Shown piece by piece: positions 34,459 through 44,799 of a DNA stretch of 64,000 nucleotides (the stretch's first letter is position 1; each line of letters opens with the position of its first letter). The position numbers and the translations under genes are program-made. The notes under the pieces are model-generated. The model saw nothing but the letters and a program-made list of their open reading frames with translations. It did not search any database and was not told the DNA's origin. Source of the stretch: Bilabrum cf. latius (lineage: Eukaryota > Bigyra: Bicosoecida > Bigyra > Bicosoecida); the NCBI GenBank assembly GCA_965178125.1, contig OZ237743.1, positions 310,001-374,000 of the forward strand, in the 5' to 3' direction.

Positions 34459-35754
34459 TCAAGCCGCCATCCTTGCACACGCAAGCCGGACCGCAGTACG
34501 GTCCCCCACCTGCTTCAGCCCAAGAACCTCCGCCAGCTCGCCATCCGTCGTGGCAGCCAGCTCCCATACAGACCGCACATGCTGTTGCCGACACCGTGCT
34601 GCGGCATCCGCAAGTCCAAGCGCCCCTAGGAGATCGCAGGCAGACCCAGAGGGCATGCCAGCAGCAGCCGCAGCAGGCGCATGCTCATATTTCTACCCGT
34701 CGCCCTTGCCCTTGCCCTTGCCCTTGCCCTTGCCCTTACCCTTACCCTTGCCCTTGCCCTTGCCCTTGCCCTTGCCCATATGCTGGCTCTCGCCTGGCCC
34801 CTTGTCTCGATTCTCCGCGCTTTGCCCTCCAGCCAACCCTGACCCCTACGACCTGTCCGGCTTGCACAGAGACTCGACGGCCTTGCTTACCAGCGATAGG
34901 CCTGATAATGACTCGCTGGCAGCGTGGCGGGAATCCAGGAGCCACCACTGCAGCTGCCGAATCGACATGCCAAGGACAAGGGGCGAGGAGGAAGAGACAG
35001 GGGCTGCACCCGTCCCACTGCCACCACCAGCACCTACACCTGAAGAGGCGCCTTCGCTGCATCCATCTTGCCCTGCAAGTGCCTCGCGAATCCCATGTGC
35101 AAGCGCTCTCGCTTCCCGCCCTGCCATGCCACCGCCACCCGGCACTGCCTCGGGCATGGCAAACACAACCGATGCCAGTCGCAGCACGTCGTCGCGAGAG
35201 GCGCCGCGCAGGAGCTGTCCCAGCGGAACCATCTCCAGCAGTCCCGCGGCCATGCCATCTGCCACCGACTGCAGCACGCTCGTGTCAGCGTCGATGGCAA
35301 GCGACAGGTCCTTGCGCAGAGGCGAGGCCGCCGGGCTCATCGCGATCAATCGAGTGTGCTTGGCCTGCTTGATTGCCGCAGCCGTGAAGCCATCGCTGTT
35401 CCCCCCAGCATCCACGGCGCTGCCTGCCTGCAGGAGCAGACGGGAGGACGGCGGCGTGCTTCTCATCGCAGCCGAAGCACCGCTGCCTGCCACCAGCCGG
35501 AGAGAAACGACGCGCAGGACGTGTGTCCCCACCCCACACAGGCCCACAGCCGCCCATCGCATGCTGCTGGTGACCCGATCATCGAGCTCGTCCGACTGCC
35601 GCCAATAAGCGGTAGACCCAGCTACCACGGACCATGACTCATGAAGCGCGCCAAGTGGCAGCCCAAGCTTGAGCGGGGACCTGGTGAGGCTCCGGATGAG
35701 CCAGTTCGTTTGTGTCAGAATCGAACAATTGCAGCAGGCTGCAGTTCTCGCCAA
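34459..35754 (-). CDS. SAM-tail family protein, copy 3
   Basis: 432 codons to TGA. Slightly shorter N-terminus than copies 1 and 2, and a Gly-Lys repeat with GGT/GGC and AAG variants (34704-34780). The SAM-like tail is kept (LLGALGLADAAARCRQQHVR). As elsewhere, its 5' end abuts the first exon of the next LRR-A gene on the other strand. Confidence 0.6.
34704..34780 (+). repeat. CTTGCC/CTTACC minisatellite in SAM-tail copy 3
   Basis: About 12-13 hexamers, two of them CTTACC. The imperfect units suggest an older array than in units 1 and 2. Confidence 0.8.
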
Positions 35755-35755
35755 T

Positions 35756-37352
35756 ATGGTGTACTATATGATACAAGAATAGCGCATACCGGATGCCTAT
35801 CGCAGCCCGTACAGAAGCATCACCTCAATCGTGAGGAGCCAAGCAAGTCGAATAGCATCGCGTCTCATACGCGGAGTAATAGCAAGTCTTGTACATGATA
35901 GTATTATGTCAGCATGCATTTTTACTCAAGTCTCTGCAGGTTTCATCTGACGGCATGCACGAGAGCTACAAGGTAGGCAGGAACGATTTTGCTCCCGAAT
36001 GCACGTCGTTTTGGCATTTCCTGTGGGCGATCAGGCAGGGGTACTCCAGCGCCACAATGCCTTCCGGATCGGGCATGGCAGGTTTGAAGCAGCTGCTGGC
36101 GCTGCTGCCTTCGGATGGCATCCGTTTGGAGTCGCTGCGGCTTGTGGACGAGACGATCGATGTTTCGGTCGCCAGGTTGCTTTGCGAGATGGTATGTTTG
36201 GACGTGGAGGGCCATGGGTTGTCTTGCTTGCATCTGAAGGACTGCATGTGGAAGCCAGGCGCCATGGCAGCACTGGCTCCGTCGATGCTGCACTCGGGGA
36301 GGTCGAATCGCCTGGAAGCACTCCTCTTGCAGAGCACTTCTGGCGAGCAATCGGTGAAAGGGGGCCCTCAGGATCTGTTCGAGTCGCTCGGGTAGGTGCT
36401 AGGAGACTCGCGGTGTAGTCTGTATGCGCTGAGTCTGGTGGGCATGCTCGGATGGGATTGGCGTTCTGGAACCACTGAAGGGCCAGCCTATGTTGGCCTG
36501 TATCGGCGGAATGCCCCGATAGCGAAGGGCATGCTGAGCAACAGAAGCATTCGGTATTTGTCGACTGGGGACTGCGTGGTGAACACAGAGCAGCTGGTCG
36601 CGTGGGCCGATGCTCTGGCCAAGCATCGCTGGTTGCGGCAGCTGCTGATTTCCTTCCTGCCAAACTCGCCCCAAGCATTTGTCACCTTCGGGGGTTCTGT
36701 AGCTAGGATCGTGCGCGAGAGCGTGAGCATCAGGCACATGATGCTATTTTACGACATTGAGCAATATTGGAGGCCTGAACTGCCACCATTGGACCAATTG
36801 CGGGCTGCAGTGAGGCAGAACAGGGCGCTGCTGTCGATGTCGATTGGATGGAATGGCAGTGAGTATCACAGAAGGCTTCAGTAGTTCAATCGTCAGCATA
36901 ACATGAATTTGGAGGCGGTGGTAGCCCATCCGCGGATGGTGTTCTACGACTGGTGCACACTAGACGTGACCTACAAGAATGAGTATGTAGAGCCTGCGAT
37001 GTTGCCGAGGCTCCAGGAGTACCAATCCAGACAGTCCAGGCTGTGGGCCTTGATACAAAATAGGACCGCTGCGCAAGCTCACCGGGATGCGAAGCTAGTG
37101 TGGCGAGCTGCAGCAGAGGGCAGACCCCTAGAGTTGGCGAAGCGACTGCGGCTCGGGGTTATGGCAGGTGGGGCAGAACGGAAAGGGCTCGTGTCAGGCA
37201 GATTATTAAACGCGGCGCAAGCAGCGGAGGCAGGTGGGCATAGGGAATGCGCTCTGCTAGTGCGCCGGTCAGTAGCGCGGGAGCTGAACCGACGGGCAGT
37301 GTATTTTGGCAAGTTGGGATGCGTGCCAGGGTGTTCCTGCCTGGTGCTGTGA
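35756..37352 (+). CDS. LRR-A copy 4
   Basis: Exon 1 35756-35830, predicted intron 35831-35939, exon 2 35940-37352 ending in TGA. Same layout and the same in-frame TAGs after FESLG and after RRLQ as copies 1 and 2. Intron length and the upstream sequence resemble copy 1 more than copies 2 and 3. Confidence 0.7.
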
Positions 37353-37436
37353 GGCTAACCCGAATCATCTTAGATCCACGCAGCTTGACTACGGCCCAGC
37401 ACACCCACAGTTGAAGCAGACTAGTAGCTGCGGCGG

Positions 37437-37820
37437 TTGCTGTTTGGTAAGAGTGTAGTCAAGCGGGCCATCGTACTCGGGAGAGAATGCAAGCTGGCCA
37501 TGCCAATTACTGACCGTGACGAGGCGGGCTAGAAGCTGGTTAATCCCCAGCTGCGGACCAAGCTGACGACAGGGGGGCATAGGACCTCAAAAAAGAGAAG
37601 AGCCATACATGTTCGACGCCCAGGTGTGGCAATGTAGGGCACGGAATCGTTTGTGACAGCGGCTACAGTTCCAGACGGTGTCCACCACCCGATGATCCGA
37701 GCGAAGTAGAGGCTCTGGATCAGAAGGGAGCTGGCGATGAAGTGGACACATGGATGGGTAGTTGGTACAAGCACGTCGGCCGATCATTGCATACAGTCCT
37801 TCCGGGTATCGCCGCGGTGA
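37437..37820 (+). CDS. Conserved frame between LRR-A and LRR-B, unit 4
   Basis: Counterpart of 4327 and 14688. It ends at TGA 37818-37820. It has an extra TAG where the other copies have TTG. Coding status is uncertain. Confidence 0.2.
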
Positions 37821-38245
37821 GGAGCAAAGGAGGACAGTGGGGACACTGACGTTCTGCTTGGCTAGCGCATCAGTGCCTGAAGAAGTCATTGGACGAGCAG
37901 AAGCCAAAGTCATCGGGACATAGTTGAGGAAGAAGAAGGAGAGGAACATGGTTTCAGATACAATGCTGAAAGCAGAATGAAGTACGAGCTGCGACCTGCC
38001 ACCGCGTCGGCCGTTTTAGCCTCTGTTTGTCGGCGATCGGTATGTGCGACACAGGTGCAAGCGTCGACGGCATACTACGCCGGCGGGGTCCAGCTCATGG
38101 GAATCTGAATGCGACTTCGCTACAGCTTTTGACCTGTCATGGCCTAGCCCCCCACCCTGCATTGCTGGCCAATTGATTCTCCTTCTCAAATCTAGCTCTT
38201 TCAGAAATATCTTTACAATTTTAGCGGTCTGCAGGCTTTGGCAGC

Positions 38246-39683
38246 ATGGTGGATTGCATTATACAGGAATGGCTACCACTCGATACCTATCGGAGCCCGT
38301 ACAGAAGCATCACCTCAATCGTGAGACGCCAGTTTCCGCCTCAAGTCGAACACGAACAGTTTGCGAGAGAAGGAGCCCGCTGCACCGCATGCTTGCATAG
38401 GTTCCATTTCTTGATCTATAAGACAGATGCCATTGCAATTTCTGCAGGTTTCATCTGACGGCATGCACGAGAGCTACAAGAGAGGCAGGAACGATTTTGC
38501 TCCCGAATGCCAATCCCTTCGGCAATTTCTGTGGGCGATCAGGCAGGGGTACTCCAGCGCCACAATGCCTTCCGGATCGGGCATGGCAGGCTTGAAGCAG
38601 CTGCTGGCGCTGCTGCCTTCGGATGGCATCCGGTTGAAGTCGCTGCGGCTGGTTGACGAGACGATCGATGTTCCGACAGCCAGGTTGCTTTGCGAGATGG
38701 TATGTTTGGACGTGGAGGGCCATGGGTTGTCTTGCTTGCATCTGAAGGACTGCATGTGGAAGCCAGGCGCCATGGCAGCACTGGCTCCGTCGATGCTGCA
38801 CTCGGGGAGGTTGAATCGCCTGGATGCACTCCTCTTGCAGAGCACTGGCAAGCAATCGGTGAAAGGAGCCCATCAGGATCTGTTCGAGTCGCTCGGGTAG
38901 GTGCTAGGAGACTCGCGCTGCAGCTTGTATGCGCTGAGCCTGATGGGTATGCTCGGATGGAATCACCGATATGGTCCGGTTCAAGGTGTGGACTGGACTT
39001 GCATGTATCGGCGCAATGCCTTGGTGGCCAGGGGCATGCTTAGAAACACAAGCATTCGGTATTTGTCGACTGGGGACTGCGTAGTTGATACAGAGCAGCT
39101 GGTCGCGTGGGCCGATGCTCTGGCCACGAGCTATTCCTTGCGGCAGCTTCTTGTGTCGTTTCATCCTGTGACGAACGAAGCCCGCATTGCGCTCGGTGCA
39201 CCAGTGGCAAGGATCGTGCGTGAGAACGTGAGCATCAGGCACCTGATATTGTTGTACGACATGGAGGACAAATGGGCGACGGTGCCGCCTCCGTTGGGCC
39301 TGCTGCGGGCAGCAATCAAATAGAACAGAGCGCTGCTATCGGTATCGGTCGGATGTGATGGATGCGAGTTCTACGACAGTAGGAAAGTTTTTTATACAGA
39401 GCACGACAAGAATCTGGATGCCATTGCGATGAATTTCCGGGTCGTGTTTTACGACTGGTGCACGCGATCGATGACATTCAAGAACGAGAATGTCGAGCCT
39501 GTGATGTTGCCGAGACTCCAGGAGTACCAGTCCAGGCAGTCCAGGCTGTGGGCCTTGGTACAGCATAGGACCGCTGCGCAGGCTCACCGGGATGCAAGGC
39601 TAGTGTTGCGAGCTGCAGCGGAGGGCAGGCCCCTAGAGTTGGCGAAACGATTGCGGCTCGGGGTGATGGCAGGTGGGGCGGAA
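38246..39683 (+). pseudogene. LRR-B copy 3, cut by the outer viral element
   Basis: Exon 1 38246-38320, predicted intron 38321-38447, exon 2 from 38448. The match to LRR-B copies 1 and 2 stops at GGTGGGGCGGAA (39672-39683), where a run of ten C begins. About the last 65 codons of the gene are missing from this side. By analogy with the inner element, the 6 bases GCGGAA are the expected target duplication. The other side lies outside the window. Confidence 0.8.
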
Positions 39684-40632
39684 CCCCCCCCCCGACGGCT
39701 GACGGCAGAGCAGAGATAAATCTCTACTCCTTGTCGCCAATGATAGAGAAGTAAAGCCTTACGGCTTTTCTTCTCGTGGTTCCATCTACTGGTTCTCCTT
39801 CCGACCTTCCCATCTACGAGTGAGAGGGTCATCGTCCCGATAGGGGCGAGAGCCTCTCCATCAAATGGATTCTCCTGATGTCTCCTTCTCATTTCTTGAC
39901 ACTTTAACACGACACCACACTATAAAAGTATTTCAAGTTAAAATTTAATCATCTACTTGAACAGGTTTTGTCGGCTGTGTTGTGTGTCTGGTGGTGTGCT
40001 GGGCAGCTGCTCCATTTTTTTTTGGCGAAAATCACGGCTAGTGAATGGATTCTAGCAAGGTGGGAGGGTGTGTTCCCAACTGATAGCATCTACCAAACAA
40101 TGGAACCACAAAACGGGAACTATGTGTCAGCATAGGGTAGGATATTAGACTACTAGTTGCCGTTGCCGGAAGAGATACTTGGTTCAGACGAGTCTCAGGC
40201 AATGGCTCGTTCAGTCTGGGAGTACAGGATGCTTTTTGCCTGTGATTGAATTAATTATAAAAGCTTGTATCCAATTGTGTGCTATAAAAATCGTTGTGTC
40301 CGTGGACGCCCATCATCCGTCCGAGGACGCTGACCTCCCGTCCGTGGACAGCGAACCTTTGTCCGTGGACAGCGAACCTTTGTCCGTGGACGCTCACCAC
40401 CCGTCCGTGGACGCTCACTCCAAAAATTATACTTTTTTTACTCCATATTATTACTAAACATTACTAAACATCAAATAAATTATATTTGGTGCTTGGATTT
40501 GTTTTTTGGTGGCTAGAAACTCAGAAGCAGACCCAACAGAATCCAACCGACTATGACTAGTATTTTACAACCTCATTAAATTATACCTTGTAAAAATAAG
40601 GGGCTTAAAGAAAAAATATCTATCTATGTATA
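39684..40632. other. Left terminal non-coding region of the outer element
   Basis: Begins with ten C, then GACGGCTGACGG. It holds no convincing gene. It probably contains the left inverted terminal repeat, which cannot be checked without the right end. A 21-bp tandem repeat lies at 40301-40424. A 92-codon frame at 40179-40457 mostly translates that repeat and is probably not a gene. Confidence 0.5.
40301..40424. repeat. 21-bp tandem repeat near the left end of the outer element
   Basis: Six copies of a 21-base unit beginning TCCGTGGAC (variants TCCGAGGAC), followed by GC/AGC-rich spacers such as AGCGAACCTTTG. It is GC-rich in an AT-rich surrounding. A role as an origin or protein-binding cluster is possible. 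Confidence 0.75.
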
Positions 40633-42198
40633 ATGAGATTTTCAAATTATCTGAAATCAGGTGCCTTCCTCAAAATTGAAAAAGAAGACTTATCGTCTAT
40701 TCTGGCAGAAGAAATAGCCACTGCTCTTGATGAGGAATTAATCATAGCGAACAATAAAATTTACAAACGGAATAAATCGTTCCTGTTTGAAGAAATTGGT
40801 GATGCCAGAAGTGATACACTAATTGGAATTGTCGTTCAATACCTGACAAACAGCTACCAAAAATTAAGCGAGCAAGAAAAAAATAATCTATCACTTGCTT
40901 TGATGAAATTATACCCAGAGATGACCACGAAAAAAATTATGAATGGGTTCAAAAAAAAATTAAATGAGTCCTATGTAAAGTCCAATATTAATACCATTAA
41001 GCACAGCCTTACTAAAACGAATATTACCTTTGACTATGATATGAATGGAATCCACTTCCTCAACGGCAGGTTTAACCTCCAAACAAATAAGCTAGAACCT
41101 AGGAAACAAGGACATTATATCACCAAGTTCATCAATCGCAATTACGAGAAACCCACGAAAAAAAGTGTGAAACGAATCCAAGCAATTATCGCAAAATTAT
41201 TTCGTGAAGCAGAAGCTAAAAAATACATCCTACGATTATTGGGAAGTGTTCTGTCTGGTGATTCCGTCCAGCTCCAACGATTCCTAATCAACTACGGAAA
41301 AGGGTCAGCGGGCAAATCCTCTTTACTCAATATAATTTATTCATCCATTGGTGATGCTTATTTTAAGTATTTACAGAACGACGGATTATCCAAAAAGAAC
41401 CAAAAAAAGGACAAGGTGCTTAACTCATTTAATCCTGCTGTGAGATTCTACATCATTAACGAAGTAGACACAAGCACTATAGACACAAACCTAATCAAGC
41501 AAATTGCCGAGGGATGTATTCAAACCACAAAACTATACCAAGATGGTAGTCATACAATACATATCAGAGGGACATTAATATTTATTTCAAACCATATGCT
41601 AACCTTTCCACCAGACACAGGAATTAATCGCCGTTTGGTTGGCTACGAATACAAAAATAAATTCACCGATGAAGAGGATGAAATAGACAACGAGACCGTT
41701 TTCCAAAAGGACGAAGCTATTTTCAAAGGTGATTTCTCCGATGACGAAAAAAATGCTATCTTCTACATCTTCGCCAAGGAATGCTTCAGGCACCTCCAAA
41801 ATAAAAAGATTCAGAAGCCCGAATGTATGAAGGAGGTAGAGGAAGACCTTGTTGATGCCAACGACTACTTTAAAAAATTCATTGAAGACCATCTTATAAA
41901 AAAGGACGGGGCTAAAGTATCCATAGATGAGATAGTCAAGCTTATCCGTGAGAGTGAATCAACCAAGAGGAATATTCAAAGGACTCAAGTAATCAGCGAA
42001 TTAAAAGATAGAGGCATAGAATACAACAGACAGCTTCGTGTCAATGGTAGTTCACGAGGTGTCATTTTAGGATATGACTGGAAAGATGATTTTACTGATG
42101 GTGAAACCAAAAAGCATCATCCATTAGAATACGAAGACCTGAAGTTAGAGAACCAAAAACTCAGGGAGCTACTCAAGAAACACAATATTAAGTTATAA
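40633..42198 (+). CDS. D5-like superfamily 3 helicase (outer element)
   Basis: 521 residues, TAA stop, no in-frame TAG. The N-terminal D5-N-like part (NGRFNLQTNKLEPR) is followed by a helicase core: Walker A NYGKGSAGKSS at about residues 220-230, Walker B FYIINEVD, motif C GTLIFISNHM and an Arg finger INRRL. This layout fits the primase-helicases of large DNA viruses, virophages and Polinton-like viruses. No primase domain is obvious at the N-terminus. The start ATG follows the AT-rich stretch CTATCTATGTATA. It differs from the SF3 helicase of the inner element, so the two elements have unrelated or distant replication helicases. Confidence 0.85.
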   Translation: MRFSNYLKSGAFLKIEKEDLSSILAEEIATALDEELIIANNKIYKRNKSFLFEEIGDARSDTLIGIVVQYLTNSYQKLSEQEKNNLSLALMKLYPEMTTKKIMNGFKKKLNESYVKSNINTIKHSLTKTNITFDYDMNGIHFLNGRFNLQTNKLEPRKQGHYITKFINRNYEKPTKKSVKRIQAIIAKLFREAEAKKYILRLLGSVLSGDSVQLQRFLINYGKGSAGKSSLLNIIYSSIGDAYFKYLQNDGLSKKNQKKDKVLNSFNPAVRFYIINEVDTSTIDTNLIKQIAEGCIQTTKLYQDGSHTIHIRGTLIFISNHMLTFPPDTGINRRLVGYEYKNKFTDEEDEIDNETVFQKDEAIFKGDFSDDEKNAIFYIFAKECFRHLQNKKIQKPECMKEVEEDLVDANDYFKKFIEDHLIKKDGAKVSIDEIVKLIRESESTKRNIQRTQVISELKDRGIEYNRQLRVNGSSRGVILGYDWKDDFTDGETKKHHPLEYEDLKLENQKLRELLKKHNIKL

Positions 42199-42236
42199 AA
42201 TCTAATTACAATTCAAATAAATTCAAATTAGATTTT

Positions 42237-42890
42237 TTATAGACTCACACGAAGGGAAGCTGTTTTGACCTTGGGTCTCTCGTCAACTCCAGATTTTTTC
42301 AGCATTGATAAATTCATTTTTCTGACCTTTTTCACAGGCATACTATCACTTTGAGGCTCTACCTTCACACTATCAAACTTATAAAAATATTTTCTGTCTT
42401 TTCCTAGACCGTTTCGCACTCGTTTTACTCCAGCTTCCTTCATCCTCCTCCCAAATTTATTTTTGGTGATTGGACAATCGGAAAAACCACAGTATAATTT
42501 ATACACATCATCAACAACGATTCTTTTACTATCCGGTTGGAATTGCTCCAAAAATAAAATTACATCTTGTGTTTTATCGGGCTTAGCAGGGGTGGCACTG
42601 CCTTTATAAAAATTGAGATTGATGTATTTTTTATCTCCATCTTGCCAAGTCAATTCCCCGCTAGTTGCTGGATAGTAAACATCAGACATGAAGCAAGGAG
42701 TAAGAACAGTATATTTTGGAATATAGAACTGAATTTTCTCGAATGGTATCAACCTGATGGTTTGACCTAACACATCGTTAAAATATATTCCATCATAGGA
42801 GTAGTAAAAAAATTGCTTGATGTAGTCGTCGGGGCTTTTGGATAATTCTTTTTTTGCTTGTTGGTATTCAGATACTTTAAAGAAGCTCAT
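42237..42890 (-). CDS. Putative winged-helix DNA-binding protein (outer element)
   Basis: 217 residues, TAA stop. The segment RIVVDDVYKLYCGFSDC followed by PITKNKFGRRMKEAG resembles the C-terminal winged-helix domain found after D5-type helicases, which binds DNA. The N-terminal half is not recognised and the C-terminus is Lys/Arg-rich. It sits between helicase and polymerase on the opposite strand, with CTCTAGTTATATATA just before its ATG. A replication-accessory role is an inference. Confidence 0.55.
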   Translation of the reverse strand: MSFFKVSEYQQAKKELSKSPDDYIKQFFYYSYDGIYFNDVLGQTIRLIPFEKIQFYIPKYTVLTPCFMSDVYYPATSGELTWQDGDKKYINLNFYKGSATPAKPDKTQDVILFLEQFQPDSKRIVVDDVYKLYCGFSDCPITKNKFGRRMKEAGVKRVRNGLGKDRKYFYKFDSVKVEPQSDSMPVKKVRKMNLSMLKKSGVDERPKVKTASLRVSL

Positions 42891-42988
42891 TATATATAAC
42901 TAGAGATTTATATTCCCTTAAACCAATTTTTAAAATTCACTCTAGGGTTTTTTTAAGGGGGTTAAAGATAAAATTCTAATACTATATA

Positions 42989-44767
42989 ATGTCAGAACTA
43001 CTTGAAAAAATTACAATAAATGAACAAGCACCAAGCCATACCAAACTAAAATATAATGGGAAGCAAATCAACCAATATATTTTTGATACGACTCAAAAAA
43101 CAAATCAGAAACAAGCCCAAGAAATAACCCAAGGACTAATTGATAACTTGGAGGAGTTTGAAAACAAGCTAGTGAAAGTCGTTTTTAAATACAACAATAA
43201 ATGGCTGACTGTATCAGATTTTGAAGTATCAGACAATGAAATCGTTTTTAAAGATATCGCATCCGAATCAGATATGGAAATCAACGACAATATAAAATCA
43301 ATTGCTATATATTATGTGAATAAGCCTCCCACATCTGGTGGGGCTTCTAAAAATAATATGTGTTTGGTAGATATAATTAAAAATGCCTTCCCTTTAAAAA
43401 AGATATCCGCCCGAACCATCAAGAAAAAATGCGATGTCGAATTTCGTGAGCCTATCCCCTACAAAAAATTACCAGTGCTAGAAGATTATTTAAAATGTCG
43501 TCTTCATTGCTCAGGTGATTATACTTATATCTCAACCAAAAACTATGACCAAGAGATTTTTTTAAAGCTAAAGGATGGTCATTATACCCGTAAGGTGGGG
43601 AAGGTTTTCCACCAGTTAGGACAAGCATTTTTAACATCCTATAAACCTTTACCTCTTGTTGTTTATCATCAGCTAGCAAATAAAATTATTTATTGTGATG
43701 GTTCTAAAGTATGGGAATCCACTAAAAAATACGATATTAAAAAATTCTGTCTGGTTCAATCGGAAGACCTTGACCAGAATTTAATGGATTATCACAAACA
43801 GAAAAAAGAAGAGTTTGATGAGCTTCACAAAAAATCGGATGGGTTCATTAATATGTATTGTCAAAGCGGGAGATATTCACAAGTAGGAAAATCACTTGTC
43901 TATATGCTATATCAAAATCATACTTTGGACGATGTTCAACCCAACGAAGCAGAATTTATAAGAAATGCCTTTCGTTCCGGGTTTAGATATGCTAAGGCTG
44001 GAACCTATAAACATTCTTATCAGTATGATATTAACAGTTATTACCCTTATCTAATCCAAAAATATCTAATGCTTCCCACAAGCTCACCAATGTATGAAAT
44101 AATTTCTAAGCTACCAGAAAAATTACCTAAGCTATCCATTATCCGTTGTAAGATAGAGGCACCTGATAACGAATTCCATAAAAATCCTAGGAATCACTAT
44201 ACATTTTTAGAAGTGGACTTTGCCAGAGAAAACAATTTTAAAGTGGAACTCATCCAAGACGGGAAGCCTAACCTGATGAAATACGAAAAATACTCAATGT
44301 TCTCAAGCAGGATTAAGAAATTCATCTTGTCTCTGTATAAATTAAAATTGGATGGAGTCAACGGTGCTAAGAAAATCTTAAACTCAATGTGGGGAGGTCT
44401 TGCTCAGAAAAATCTCAAGAAGGCTTCAACATATGATTTTGAGTCAATAGAAATTGGAAATATAGACGAAATAGATATTTTAGATAATGGAAAACATCAC
44501 CGAGTAATTCAATACGATAATGACAAGTTCTATAAAACTGATTTCATCCGAATGATTCCCTTCTTGACCGCTATGGGTAGAATTAGCATCATTAAACAAA
44601 TAGGAAAGGATAACCTGAAACACATTAAATATATCAATACAGATGGCTTTGTATCAACCAAGAAACTAGACCATTTAGAAATAGCCCCTGATATTGGATG
44701 TTGGAAATTGGAAGCAGATAATAAAACGATAGAAGTTATAAACAAAAACCACAAGCACATACAATAA
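42989..44767 (+). CDS. polB: Family B DNA polymerase, protein-primed type (outer element)
   Basis: 592 residues, TAA stop, no TAG. The polymerase domain shows motif A YQYDINSYYPYL (about 345), motif B KKILNSMWGGL (about 460; Trp where Tyr is usual) and motif C YINTDGF (about 548; Asn in the first acidic position). It is homologous along its length to the inner polymerase at 57468-59312, including an upstream segment (VLEDYLKCRLHCSGDYTY) shared with VEDYLKIRIHLTGDFSYT there. The size is at the short end for viral protein-primed polymerases and an exonuclease domain is not obvious. ATG directly follows TACTATATA. Confidence 0.85.
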   Translation: MSELLEKITINEQAPSHTKLKYNGKQINQYIFDTTQKTNQKQAQEITQGLIDNLEEFENKLVKVVFKYNNKWLTVSDFEVSDNEIVFKDIASESDMEINDNIKSIAIYYVNKPPTSGGASKNNMCLVDIIKNAFPLKKISARTIKKKCDVEFREPIPYKKLPVLEDYLKCRLHCSGDYTYISTKNYDQEIFLKLKDGHYTRKVGKVFHQLGQAFLTSYKPLPLVVYHQLANKIIYCDGSKVWESTKKYDIKKFCLVQSEDLDQNLMDYHKQKKEEFDELHKKSDGFINMYCQSGRYSQVGKSLVYMLYQNHTLDDVQPNEAEFIRNAFRSGFRYAKAGTYKHSYQYDINSYYPYLIQKYLMLPTSSPMYEIISKLPEKLPKLSIIRCKIEAPDNEFHKNPRNHYTFLEVDFARENNFKVELIQDGKPNLMKYEKYSMFSSRIKKFILSLYKLKLDGVNGAKKILNSMWGGLAQKNLKKASTYDFESIEIGNIDEIDILDNGKHHRVIQYDNDKFYKTDFIRMIPFLTAMGRISIIKQIGKDNLKHIKYINTDGFVSTKKLDHLEIAPDIGCWKLEADNKTIEVINKNHKHIQ

Positions 44768-44799
44768 TTATAATTATCATTTAACAATACTAATTATAA

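Noticed and set aside
40301-40424. CRISPR-like array
   Set aside because: Six 21-base units without unique spacers of regular length and without cas genes, in a eukaryotic viral element; a plain tandem repeat.
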